Below, piece by piece: positions 55,739 through 64,000 of a DNA stretch of 64,000 bases. The notes under the pieces are model-generated. The model saw nothing but the letters and a program-made list of their open reading frames with translations. It was not told the origin of the DNA and ran no database searches. Source of the stretch: Photobacterium indicum (lineage in GTDB: Bacteria > Pseudomonadota > Gammaproteobacteria > Enterobacterales > Vibrionaceae); contig NZ_PYOC01000001.1 of NCBI RefSeq assembly GCF_003026215.1, positions 124,001-188,000 of the forward strand, written 5' to 3'. The translations under genes and the position numbers were made by a program. Numbering within the stretch: position 1 is the first letter of the stretch; the number at the start of each line of letters is the position of its first letter.

Positions 55739-57087
55739 ACAAACATGTTATTTTCATTGATGATGAGAAGCCAATTCGTGATGCACTAGGGCAAACATTA
55801 GAACTTGAAGATTACGACGTAAGCTTATTTTCAAGTGCAAAACCAGCATTAGATATTATCGATAATCATTATACAGGCGTGATCATATCAGATATCAATA
55901 TGCCTGGTATCGATGGGTTAACCTTCTTAAAGCGCGCCTTAGCCATAGATCCGGAACTATCTATCATTCTTTTAACCGGCCATGGCGATATAACCATGGC
56001 CGTAGATGCCATGCGGATCGGTGCATATGATTTTCTAGAAAAACCTTTTTCAACGGAAACATTACTCGACGTAGTGAAACGAGCGGGCGATAAGCGCGAG
56101 CTTATTTTAGAAAATAGAGAACTGCGCCGTGAATTAGAGGCGCAAAGTGGTCCTGGCCCCCGGATCCTAGGCAGTAACCCACAAATAAAGCAGCTTCGCC
56201 GAATTCTAAGTCATATAAAAGATACCGCTGCCGATGTAATCATTCAAGGTGAAAATGGAACTGGAAAAGAGCTTGTAGCCCGCTTCCTACATGATCATAG
56301 TGCCCGACAAAATAAACCTTTTATCACAATAAACTGTAACGCTATACCGCAAACGATGATCGAAAGTGAATTATTTGGTTTTGAATCCAGCACATTTTCG
56401 AGTGGACAAAAAAAACGTTCAGGAAAGCTTGCGCATGCAAACGGAGGAACACTTTTCTTAAATGAAATTGAATCGATGCCTGCGCCTCTTCAAGAAAAAC
56501 TGTTACGCGTTTTGGAAAATAGAAATGTTGAACCTTCAGCCATCAATCAAATGATGGATCTTGATATTCGCTTTGTTAGTGCAACTAAGAAAGACTTAAA
56601 AGTGATGAGTGAACGAGGTGAATTCAATCAAGACCTTTATTATCTCCTAAATGTTGTGAGTGTGAACCTTCCCCCTTTACGCGACAGAAAAGATGACCTA
56701 TTGATCTTATTTCAAAATTTCACACGTACGGCATCAACACGCTATGGTATTGAGCACCCAGTCATTAGCCCAGAACAACAAACTAAACTGCTCGAATATG
56801 ACTGGCCGGGAAATGTGCGTGAATTACGGAACCTTGCTGAACGCCTAGTTTTAATGGGAGACACGGTAAGCCTGAGTAATGAGGGGGAGATAAGTGATGA
56901 GCAATTTAATTTAACCCTGAGCGATCGCGTGAACCGGTTTGAATTCACATTACTTTGCGATGCGTTAAGACGCCATAATGGGTGTTTGAAAGAGGCGCAA
57001 GAAGAACTCGGCCTAGCAAGAAAAACGCTATACGACAAAATGAAGAAACACGGTATTGATAAATACGATTTTAAAGTAACGCATTAA
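55735..57087 (+). CDS. dctD: DctD-like response regulator with a disabled sigma-54 activator domain
   Basis: 450 aa. The receiver domain is intact (phosphorylatable Asp53 in SDINMPG, Lys103). Walker A GENGTGKE (172-179) is present. But the GAFTGA loop that contacts sigma-54 reads STFSSG (219-224), Walker B FLDE reads FLNE (Asn243), and both arginine fingers are gone (FNQDLYYLLN at 297-306 instead of FREDLxxRLN). The Fis-type HTH at the end is intact (NGCLKEAQEELGLARKTLYDKMKKHGI). It should still bind phosphate signals and DNA, but not remodel sigma-54. Translationally coupled to the kinase. Confidence 0.86.
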   Translation: MNKHVIFIDDEKPIRDALGQTLELEDYDVSLFSSAKPALDIIDNHYTGVIISDINMPGIDGLTFLKRALAIDPELSIILLTGHGDITMAVDAMRIGAYDFLEKPFSTETLLDVVKRAGDKRELILENRELRRELEAQSGPGPRILGSNPQIKQLRRILSHIKDTAADVIIQGENGTGKELVARFLHDHSARQNKPFITINCNAIPQTMIESELFGFESSTFSSGQKKRSGKLAHANGGTLFLNEIESMPAPLQEKLLRVLENRNVEPSAINQMMDLDIRFVSATKKDLKVMSERGEFNQDLYYLLNVVSVNLPPLRDRKDDLLILFQNFTRTASTRYGIEHPVISPEQQTKLLEYDWPGNVRELRNLAERLVLMGDTVSLSNEGEISDEQFNLTLSDRVNRFEFTLLCDALRRHNGCLKEAQEELGLARKTLYDKMKKHGIDKYDFKVTH

Positions 57088-57439
57088 ATTATACTGCCGT
57101 TAGCCGTTACTTCACTCGCAATGGGTAATACTGTTCGCTCGGTAGTATTACCAATATCCTTAATGGCTCATTAAAGCCCTGTACCCAAGTTACCTCAAGA
57201 ACCCTAAAATACCCCCATAAATTGCATGTAACTGCCTCTTCTTACATTTTGTATTCGACTCATATATCGAAAATGACGTCATTAGAAAAAACTGTGTGAA
57301 TGATTGGAAGTAGATTTGCTAAATTATATTTATCTCGTACTTCCTTCAATTCAATCAGTTACTCTCAATTTTAGCATGAGAAAAACGATTCAAAACTAGG
57401 TCCGCTAAAAATAGTCTTAATCACGATGGTTGAAATAGC
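57088..57439. other. intergenic region with a decayed MITE end
   Basis: About 350 bases between dctD-like and LapD-like genes. At 57181-57204 a TIR-like sequence GTACCCAAGTTACCTCAAGA remains from the MITE family. Nothing else was recognised, except the promoter expected for the next gene. Confidence 0.4.
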
Positions 57440-59434
57440 ATGACTTTATACAAACAACTTACTTTAGGTGCAATCGCTTGTAGCTTTACGGTTTGCTTAG
57501 TTTTATTTATGGTTCTGTGTTTCTCAAATACTACAGTATTAAAGAACCAACAAGAAAACTATATAGAACAAATACTATCGTCAAATATCACAGTATTAAC
57601 ATCAATAATAAACCGTGATATTCCCCAAAAAGAAAAAACACAACTCGTTGAATCAGTCTTAAATAGCCTCCTAGATCAACCTATGATCAGTAGCGCGAGT
57701 TTCCAAGTAAATACAAATTCTTTTGATAAAAATTTAACGAATAGCAAACAATACAACACTAGTGCTAGCATGCCAGCGTGGTTCAAATTCACCTTTCCTA
57801 TTAACTCATTAACGGTATCTAAGCAGCGAATAGACCCTTTCGTAACACTAACGATTGCCACCAACTCGGCATATTCTTACCAGCAACTGTGGTCAAAGAC
57901 ATTACACAGTGGATTCATAGCATTCGTGCTTTTTTTCATTAGCCTTTTCTTGACCATACCTTTACTTACTTATCGTTTACGCGCCTTAAAAAAAATTACG
58001 GCATATTCTGTTCGACTACAAAGCGGAAAACCTTACCAATCAATCTCATTACCACCGCAGCAAGATTTACGAACAATTGTCAAAATGATGAATCAGATGC
58101 ACGCCCATCTAGAAGTTAACTTCAAAGAGCAAGCTCACGAAGCCGTCAAATTACGAGAGCGCGCGTACCGTGACGAAGTTTCAGGGCTTGGCAATCGTAC
58201 TTTTTTTATTAACGAATTAAATTCTTGGCTTAAAAAATCACATAACGGTGGGTTGGCAATAATAAAGACGACCCTTATTGATGATAATTATCACAGCTTT
58301 GGTTATGAATCTGGCGACAACCTAGTTAAACAACTCGCATCTAAACTTAATGAATCCATTATTTATTCTGACTTAATTCTTGCTCGTTTATCCACGGATG
58401 AATTTGCTATTTTAGTACCTAATATTACCGTCGAAAAATTAAAATTAATGGGTGAAACAATATTAAGTGTTGTCGAAAAGGTACAATTTGATTCATCTAT
58501 TCAAGACGAGCAATCAACCCGTGTTGGATTGCTACTAAACGATATACCCACCACAGCAGGAACTTTGCTCACTCAGCTCGACAATGCATTATCAAAAGCA
58601 GCACAGGATCCTCAGCAGCCAGCGGTGTTAGTTAAAGGGTCTCAAACTGAAACAGCACTGGGGAAACAGCAATGGAAATCTCTCTTGTTAGAATCCATTG
58701 CCAATAATTACTTTGTATTTCATTTTCAGCCCGTCATATTTAAAGAAGCAGATATTTACCATTTTGAAGTGTTAACATCGATAAAAAAGGGAAAAGAAGA
58801 ATTCAGCGCTGGACAGTTTTTGGGGGCACTTGAAGATCTTGGGATTGGAAGCTTATTTGATCGACACGTTATACAAGACATTATTAAAAAATTAAATCAC
58901 AACAGAAAGCTAGGTCCCCTTGCTGTAAACCTGACTTATAGCAGTATAAGTGATCCAACCTTCATCAGATGGCTAGGCAGCCTACTTCAAAATAACAAAG
59001 CACTTGCTGGGCGATTATATTTCGAAATACCAGAATCCAGTTTTATCAGACAACCCGATGCGACCGGTTTATTATGCTCAGCTATGCAGTTTAACGAGGT
59101 TGGGTTTGGCGTCGATAACTACGGACGTCATTTCAAATCACTAGATTACCTTAATGAATTCCGCCCTAATTACGTCAAAATAGATTTTGCTTATACGCAT
59201 CAATTAAATGATCAAACGAAGTCGGATTTGTTAGCTTCTATTTCACGCACAGCTCACCGATTAAATATAAAAACAATTGCCACAAGAGTTGAGACAGAAA
59301 CACAGCTAGAAAGGCTTTCCGAATTATTTGTTAATGGATTTCAAGGCTATATTATCGAAAAAAGAAATGAAGGATTGGTTAAAAAAGATATGATTGGTAG
59401 TTTATCAGCCCCTAATAGTATTAAGATGCTATAA
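57440..59434 (+). CDS. LapD-like receptor with degenerate GGDEF and EAL domains
   Basis: 664 aa: TM1 (about residues 8-28), a periplasmic domain, TM2 (about 155-178), HAMP, GGDEF (about 235-395), EAL (about 415-655). The GGDEF motif reads RLSTDEF, so the two glycines are lost, and the EAL motif reads FEVLTS. DDFGTGYSSL reads VDNYGRHFKSL. Both catalytic activities are therefore doubtful and c-di-GMP binding is the likely role. Size and order match LapD, which controls a periplasmic protease for surface adhesins. No LapG-like gene lies next to it. Confidence 0.8.
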   Translation: MTLYKQLTLGAIACSFTVCLVLFMVLCFSNTTVLKNQQENYIEQILSSNITVLTSIINRDIPQKEKTQLVESVLNSLLDQPMISSASFQVNTNSFDKNLTNSKQYNTSASMPAWFKFTFPINSLTVSKQRIDPFVTLTIATNSAYSYQQLWSKTLHSGFIAFVLFFISLFLTIPLLTYRLRALKKITAYSVRLQSGKPYQSISLPPQQDLRTIVKMMNQMHAHLEVNFKEQAHEAVKLRERAYRDEVSGLGNRTFFINELNSWLKKSHNGGLAIIKTTLIDDNYHSFGYESGDNLVKQLASKLNESIIYSDLILARLSTDEFAILVPNITVEKLKLMGETILSVVEKVQFDSSIQDEQSTRVGLLLNDIPTTAGTLLTQLDNALSKAAQDPQQPAVLVKGSQTETALGKQQWKSLLLESIANNYFVFHFQPVIFKEADIYHFEVLTSIKKGKEEFSAGQFLGALEDLGIGSLFDRHVIQDIIKKLNHNRKLGPLAVNLTYSSISDPTFIRWLGSLLQNNKALAGRLYFEIPESSFIRQPDATGLLCSAMQFNEVGFGVDNYGRHFKSLDYLNEFRPNYVKIDFAYTHQLNDQTKSDLLASISRTAHRLNIKTIATRVETETQLERLSELFVNGFQGYIIEKRNEGLVKKDMIGSLSAPNSIKML

Positions 59435-59445
59435 GTAGACTTCAA

Positions 59446-59458
59446 TTTACAGTGTAAA
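59446..59458. other. parS2-like centromere site 1
   Basis: TTTACAGTGTAAA, a perfect 13-bp dyad matching the parS2 consensus TTTACANTGTAAA of Vibrionaceae chromosome 2 as I recall it. It lies between two converging stop codons and not in a promoter. Confidence 0.72.
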
Positions 59459-59478
59459 GCAAAAGAATCAAAAGCGAA

Positions 59479-59491
59479 TTTACAGTGTAAA
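59479..59491. other. parS2-like centromere site 2
   Basis: TTTACAGTGTAAA, identical to site 1 and 33 bases from it (start to start), eight bases before the end of the FapA-type gene. Confidence 0.72.
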
Positions 59492-59499
59492 CTAGACAA

Positions 59500-61161
59500 C
59501 TAAAGTGGGATGATTTCTAGTTTATTAGCGGAGTACATAATACGACAGGGGCCGTGTTCTTCGTTAACATTCATTGTTAATCTTTCTAAACGGCAACTTA
59601 CACCAGAAAATAAGTGATTAAGCGCAGCAATAGACACAGCACCACGCACCTCTTCATATTCACTTTGAAGGCTTCGGTAATGTTCTTTTAACAAGGACAT
59701 TTTTTTTACGTGCTTATCCTTCGTCTCCATCACCTTCATTACAAGCTCAATTGGCCTTTTGGTACTCGGTATTTGCAGCAGTTTAAATTCAACCTCACGG
59801 ATTTTATTCATTTGAATTTGTTCGTCTTCAAGCAACCTAAAAGTATCATTTAACTGATTACGCAAATCATAGTATTTACTAAAGGCTGAGATTTCTGTCG
59901 GTGTACCAGCCAAGGCACCAATATTAAGTGCTTTAACACTGTAAGCCGCCTCGGTAATCCCACCACTCAATGTTCCATGCCGTTTGAACTGATCGAGTAC
60001 AATAACTTCACCTTGAGAACGGATATGGCAATGTAGTGCATGGAGTGATAACTCCACATTGCTTCCAGCATCAATATCAACATATTGGGCAAATTTGCTG
60101 GTTACCTTACCCTTTGCTTTAATATAACAGGCTAGATGCCCATCACTACTATGCTGCGGCTTCCCAATAACACCATTAATAACGACGACATCACCGCCAG
60201 CATTTAATTCAGCAAGTTCAACAAAGCCACTCACTGAAATATTACCCGTCGCTGTCACTTTCATTCCGGACGTAACATCGCCCTGTACAACAACACTACC
60301 ATCAAAATTAATGTGTCCAGTTGTGGCATTCACACCTTTAACAATTAATGCATCATCAACTTGCATCCCGTTCTTTGTAATTAAAGGGATACCTGATTTC
60401 GTTGCAACTAGTAAATTTTCGTTGTTTTCACTAATAGCGGTACCATCACCGACCGTAAATTCCACTTCTTGCCCTGCAACACAATCGATATCGTTACCAA
60501 TAACATTGAAACCCACGATACCGGCTGTTGCGGGAATACGGCGCATTATTGCTTGGCTTGTTGTTACACTCACCATCTCACCAAGATTTAGCATATCAAC
60601 GGTACCATCAGCCTTATGCTGCGGCCGTAATACACGCTGACTAATATCCTCAACTAAAGGCTTAAATTGGCTATCAGTCCCATTTTCTGCAGGTTTACCA
60701 AAGGCCACGATCAAAGTCAGCTTCTCTCCAGAGACAAGTGACTGCCCTTTTGTTAGTAACTCTTGCAGCTGTACTTTGCGAATACCTTTAATAATATGAT
60801 TATCTTTCAGTGCCGAAAGTAGCTCTTTCGCAGTCACCCGATTGCCACCGTAAGCACCAACTATGGTCATTGAAGCTGTCATTAGGTCTGGCGATGTTTT
60901 TACAATTAGCGTCGCAGAGCGTTTTTCTGCAATAATAATGGTTTTAGGTTCGACTGAAATATTCGATGCAGAGTCACTGTTGAGAACTTCAAGTGCAGAA
61001 TCAATAGCATTTTCAAAGATAAAAAATTGATTCGCATTAATATTTGAAAGTGCAGCGTATACATCCCCTCTCGACACCTCCATTTCAGCATCATTCAACG
61101 GCTCTACACGTAAAGAGACAGTATGACCTTGCTGAGACAGCTGGAGAGGCTGTTGTGACAT
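59500..61161 (-). CDS. FapA / DUF342 family polymerising protein
   Basis: 553 aa from the ATG at 61161 (AAGGA seven bases before; an upstream GTG at 61176 overlaps that site). After an N-terminal flagellar-assembly-A-like region, the centre is a right-handed beta-helix of short repeats (INFDGSVVVQGDVTSGMKVTATGNISVSGFVELAELNAGGDVVVINGVIG), followed by a coiled coil (about 430-510). The DUF342 family is linked to flagellar or other polymer assembly in Vibrio, but its function is not settled. It converges with the LapD-like gene, with two parS2-like sites between. Confidence 0.82.
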   Translation of the reverse strand: MSQQPLQLSQQGHTVSLRVEPLNDAEMEVSRGDVYAALSNINANQFFIFENAIDSALEVLNSDSASNISVEPKTIIIAEKRSATLIVKTSPDLMTASMTIVGAYGGNRVTAKELLSALKDNHIIKGIRKVQLQELLTKGQSLVSGEKLTLIVAFGKPAENGTDSQFKPLVEDISQRVLRPQHKADGTVDMLNLGEMVSVTTSQAIMRRIPATAGIVGFNVIGNDIDCVAGQEVEFTVGDGTAISENNENLLVATKSGIPLITKNGMQVDDALIVKGVNATTGHINFDGSVVVQGDVTSGMKVTATGNISVSGFVELAELNAGGDVVVINGVIGKPQHSSDGHLACYIKAKGKVTSKFAQYVDIDAGSNVELSLHALHCHIRSQGEVIVLDQFKRHGTLSGGITEAAYSVKALNIGALAGTPTEISAFSKYYDLRNQLNDTFRLLEDEQIQMNKIREVEFKLLQIPSTKRPIELVMKVMETKDKHVKKMSLLKEHYRSLQSEYEEVRGAVSIAALNHLFSGVSCRLERLTMNVNEEHGPCRIMYSANKLEIIPL

Positions 61162-61591
61162 AGCGGGATCCTTCACTCTAAATTATATCCATTCATTTAA
61201 AAGCCATAAATCGTGATGTTCAGTCAAACTTCAACTATTACATATTAACCTAACCATCAGTATAACAGGAGTAGACGAGTCACAATTCGGGATGAGAGAC
61301 AATGGAGAATATCATAGAAGGCTCTCTATCGTCGTAACTCAAGCCACTGTTCTGTAGGGAAGCTAAGAATATAAAATATAAACATTAATAATTGCAATAT
61401 TAAGTAGAGGGGGCATCTGAAATAACTATATATAGGCGTATTAGATACAAATAAAAGGGTTTAAAATACCACTAAATAAATTGGCAAATGCATGTAAAGC
61501 AGAGATAAAAAGGGATGTGATGCGTATTAACAATGTTTATCACCCTGAGTATTCAGGGCGTCTTAGCAAACATTATAGCCGCATAATTAAA
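61162..61591. other. intergenic region between the FapA-type gene and the 131-aa gene
   Basis: About 430 bases. A hairpin CCCTGA-GTAT-TCAGGG at 61543-61558 lies 34 bases after the stop of the leftward 131-aa gene and may end its transcript. No other feature was recognised. Confidence 0.4.
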
Positions 61592-61987
61592 TTAGAGCAG
61601 ATCAGCAATCAGCAAACTCAGTTCTTGATCTGTTAATCTATCATTTTGATGGAATTCGTACGTATAAGAATCAGCACTATCACTAGCCATTTCTTGCATT
61701 GTAATATAGCCGTTCATTTGATGAATGCCTTGCAAACTCAGTTCGTAAGATCCCAATACATCTAACTCACGGTCAGTGATTATTATCATACTATTTCGGC
61801 ATAGACGAACAATCGATACTTTAAGCCCCACATCATATGCATGTGAATTTGTGAACATCACATGTTTATATAAACGCGCAGCCACACCACCATTGCTTAA
61901 TGTATAAGAAACGTTTGCTCTGGTTATCGAATGAATAGGGTCCGATAGTTGCTTAAGTACTTTACTTTGAATTTTGACTAAACTCAT
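61592..61987 (-). CDS. hypothetical cytosolic protein
   Basis: 131 aa with alternating strand-rich segments and no signal, membrane or metal motif. GGAGAG lies at good distance from the ATG. I do not recognise a family. The leading part (SLVKIQSKVLKQLSDPIHSITRANVSYTLSNGG) and the acidic end (DRLTDQELSLLIADLL) show no obvious homology. It lies in a gene-poor stretch flanked by the two parS2-like pairs. Confidence 0.65.
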   Translation of the reverse strand: MSLVKIQSKVLKQLSDPIHSITRANVSYTLSNGGVAARLYKHVMFTNSHAYDVGLKVSIVRLCRNSMIIITDRELDVLGSYELSLQGIHQMNGYITMQEMASDSADSYTYEFHQNDRLTDQELSLLIADLL

Positions 61988-62191
61988 GACACTCTCCTAA
62001 ATACAATGATTCCTTTTGTATCTCGAAATCCCTTGTAAGCATGAAGCATGATTTAAAAAAGGTTCTGTTTCTCGCAAAAAATAACGCGAGTCAAAACAAC
62101 CCTCAAGATCTTAACTGTAGACGATAAATTGACGATAAAGTATTTTTTTGTAGTTAATACATTTGGTTGTATTAAAAATAAGAGAGGTTGA

Positions 62192-62204
62192 TTTACAGTG
62201 TAAA
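62192..62204. other. parS2-like centromere site 3
   Basis: TTTACAGTGTAAA, identical to sites 1 and 2. It lies in an intergenic region just past the end of the PHP gene and 205 bases upstream of the 131-aa gene. Confidence 0.72.
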
Positions 62205-62229
62205 TAGATTCTCAAGGTGAAAAACAAAA

Positions 62230-62242
62230 TTTACACTGTAAA
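62230..62242. other. parS2-like centromere site 4
   Basis: TTTACACTGTAAA, differing from the others only at the free centre base of the consensus. 38 bases from site 3, start to start. It ends 11 bases before the PHP stop. Confidence 0.72.
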
Positions 62243-62252
62243 TAGAAACACG

Positions 62253-62993
62253 CTAGAGGTGAGCTAACTCTGAAATCGTACTTTTACCTCTCTCCTCAAG
62301 GAAGTTCAGAAAAGATCGAGGATGACGAGTTATAATACTCTCGGTTGGAAAGTTAACTTTTTTCAATAACGGTTCAACACTTTCAAAGTTACCCACATCA
62401 GCAGCGAAGTGAGCATCAGATCCAGTTGTAATTCGACCACCAATTTCTTTTATATACATTGCTATGTCTTCACAACGGATTTCGCTACCAACACGTGAAC
62501 CACTTAATGATGAGTTATTTATTTCCATCACAACGTTGTGCTTAGCTGCTTCCTTAAAAACAGATTCAAAGTCAAAATCGTAATTGGGATTCCCAGGATG
62601 CCCAATCGCATCAACGCGGCCAGAACGAATAACATTTAGCAAAGCTTGGGTATGATCTGCTTTATTGGTGTATCTAAACACAGGCTCATGAAAACTCGCC
62701 ATAACCCAATCTAATTGATTGATAATGCGTTCTTCTAAATCAATCTCTCCCTCAATATTTAAAATATTCGCTTCAACGCCACGTATAACAGCAACCCCAT
62801 GAAGAATACGTGGAATAACTCGTTGGTTTGCGAAATGCCAAAAATGCGGAGCACCAGGCATCGTCGGGGCATGATCTGTCACACAGAACATTTCCAACCC
62901 TCTTTGCGAGGCAGCCGCGGCATTTTCCAATACAGTGCTATAAGCATGGCCGCTAGAAATTGTGTGCGTATGTGTATCAACAAGAAACTGCAT
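62253..62993 (-). CDS. PHP-family phosphoesterase (YcdX type)
   Basis: 246-aa trinuclear-zinc hydrolase. Motifs: [15 protein letters not shown] (His7, His9, His15 region), [32 protein letters not shown] and the final [11 protein letters not shown]. These match E. coli YcdX, a PHP protein thought to act on phosphate esters. The length is the same as YcdX (245). It is 12 bases downstream of tmcA and probably co-transcribed with it. Confidence 0.9.
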   Translation of the reverse strand: MQFLVDTHTHTISSGHAYSTVLENAAAASQRGLEMFCVTDHAPTMPGAPHFWHFANQRVIPRILHGVAVIRGVEANILNIEGEIDLEERIINQLDWVMASFHEPVFRYTNKADHTQALLNVIRSGRVDAIGHPGNPNYDFDFESVFKEAAKHNVVMEINNSSLSGSRVGSEIRCEDIAMYIKEIGGRITTGSDAHFAADVGNFESVEPLLKKVNFPTESIITRHPRSFLNFLEERGKSTISELAHL

Positions 62994-63005
62994 AATGTCC
63001 TTTTC

Positions 63006-64000
63006 CTACAATGAAGATTGATAATGCTGGGTAATGTAAGAACGTAAAGCATGTTCTGCATGTTTTCGACTTGGTAATGAAAACTGCGCAACAACCGTAT
63101 CCCAACTCTGTTTCTGAAGCACTTTAACCACCGCCAAAGCCGCAGTAGGATCATGGATAAAATCGTCTGAACTGACCCATTCAGATAACCAAGATTCAAT
63201 ACTCGCGATAGCTAAATCATACCCTAACCCTCCTTGACAATAACAACTTAATTGAAGGTCACGAAACGATAATGGCAGCGGCATGTACGTCGCAATATCT
63301 AACTGCGCAGAAGAATATTGAAAAAGGGAAATGAATAACTCATTCTCAAGCTCATTAAATTGTTCAACTCGTTGGCTTAAGAAGTTTGCTGAAAATAGCG
63401 AAACAGCACATTGCTGCCAAGATTGTGCCGCGTCAGATATTGGTTGAACTGTTAATAAAGAATGGGTACCACTAGAAGCATCTTTGGTTACGCCTAAACG
63501 AATAGGTAAGAAACCTGCTTTGCGCCAAAAAGACACCAACTCAGGGGCAGCGGCAAAACTGGTTCCGATATAATCTAACTGTTGTTGACCAGCCCACTCT
63601 TGAGTAAAATCCAATAATGATGAACCAATGCCTTGTTGTTGTAAAAAGGGATGCACAGCGATACGAAGTATACGTGCACAATGCTGAGTTGCCCCTTGTG
63701 GGATTCCGATATGAGCCGCTACAGATTGCGCTAATAAATGTCCCTTTACTCTCCGCTTGCCTAACATAATTTGCTGCGCTAAATCGGTGTCGAAACCACC
63801 TTCAAGAGAGACTAAACAACAACCAACAATGCTACTATCACCCTCGTCACTCTTCAACTCTGCCACTAATAACTGCATATTAGCGTCATCAAGCAGTTGG
63901 CTAATATCATTAGGCGAAGTTTGATAATGCGCGTTAATTAAAAGCCCAAACAACGAAGATAACAAAGCTTCATCAACAATAAGTTCTTTTGTTGGCACCG
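63006..64000 (-). CDS. tmcA: tRNA(Met) cytidine acetyltransferase TmcA (C-terminal part, cut by window edge)
   Basis: The last about 330 residues of a larger protein; the start and the helicase domain are outside the window. The GNAT domain has RILRIAVHPFLQQQGIGSSLL (acetyl-CoA loop QxxGxG) and YIGTSFAAAPELVSFWRKAGFLPIRLG, followed by the TmcA-type tRNA-binding tail. TmcA forms N4-acetylcytidine at the wobble base of elongator tRNA(Met). The stop is 12 bases upstream of the PHP gene. Confidence 0.9.
   Translation of the reverse strand, partial: VPTKELIVDEALLSSLFGLLINAHYQTSPNDISQLLDDANMQLLVAELKSDEGDSSIVGCCLVSLEGGFDTDLAQQIMLGKRRVKGHLLAQSVAAHIGIPQGATQHCARILRIAVHPFLQQQGIGSSLLDFTQEWAGQQQLDYIGTSFAAAPELVSFWRKAGFLPIRLGVTKDASSGTHSLLTVQPISDAAQSWQQCAVSLFSANFLSQRVEQFNELENELFISLFQYSSAQLDIATYMPLPLSFRDLQLSCYCQGGLGYDLAIASIESWLSEWVSSDDFIHDPTAALAVVKVLQKQSWDTVVAQFSLPSRKHAEHALRSYITQHYQSSL

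Noticed and set aside
59446..59491. TyrR, BirA or another operator for the TTTACA/TGTAAA dyads
   Set aside because: The half-sites are in the opposite order or spacing to those boxes, and the sites lie between converging 3' ends with no promoter to control.

Overview
The window looks like a piece of a marine gammaproteobacterium of the family Vibrionaceae, most likely Photobacterium or a close Vibrio. Reasons: the family-typical gene set (RarD, PutA/PutP without a DNA-binding PutA domain, a lipase with its foldase, LpxL, PdxH, TmcA, YcdX-type PHP protein), moderate A+T richness, and four perfect copies of a 13-bp palindrome (59446-59458, 59479-59491, 62192-62204, 62230-62242) that match the consensus I recall for parS2, the centromere site of the second chromosome of Vibrionaceae. 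If that match is right, the window lies on chromosome 2, in its origin-proximal part. No rRNA, tRNA, CRISPR or prophage genes were seen.

Layout. 1-5.3 kb: secreted lipase plus foldase, RarD permease, a chemoreceptor and a small membrane protein. 5.5-13.5 kb: a divergent catabolic cluster. Five leftward genes (M24 peptidase, two-cysteine Asp/Glu-racemase-family enzyme, two DMT permeases, M20 amidohydrolase) face three rightward genes (YheO/DauR-type regulator, RidA, 2,3-diaminopropionate ammonia-lyase). It looks like an uptake and breakdown route for an unknown N-substituted amino acid that ends in pyruvate and ammonia. 13.6-17 kb: BASS-type transporter, two AraC regulators, and a small lipoprotein with a cystatin signature. 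17-21 kb: a dimethylarginase (DDAH) and APC antiporter operon with a sigma-54 promoter, controlled by a divergent RocR-like activator that has two matching upstream palindromes. 21-27.8 kb: LysR regulator and an RND tripartite efflux operon.

27.9-35.2 kb: envelope genes. These are a PhyH-type dioxygenase, a hexapeptide acyltransferase, a GT4 glycosyltransferase, LpxL, and a large secreted protein that joins a zinc-peptidase domain, a TolB-like propeller and an outer-membrane beta-barrel. 35.3-36.9 kb: three small or unknown genes. 37.1-43.9 kb: proline use (PutP, a separate protein resembling the C-terminal domain of long PutA, PutA, AraC regulator). 44-50 kb: accessory DNA with a 216-bp MITE-like element, a four-copy 15-bp repeat, an AEC permease, and two directly repeated but diverged IS6-family insertion sequences around an SgrR-like regulator and a divergent small membrane protein.

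50-64 kb: a putative metal exporter behind a Fur-type box, a candidate small RNA, a PAS-LuxR regulator, PdxH, a DctB kinase with a DctD-like regulator that has lost the residues needed for ATP-driven sigma-54 activation, a LapD-like degenerate GGDEF/EAL protein, a FapA/DUF342 protein, the parS2-like sites, a PHP phosphoesterase and the truncated end of tmcA.

The most notable points are the parS2-like clusters, the catalytically dead-looking DctD, the split PutA C-terminal domain, the diaminopropionate-lyase cluster, the complete DDAH sigma-54 circuit and the protease-propeller-barrel fusion. All family assignments come from reading the sequence and from memory of the families; no database search was run.
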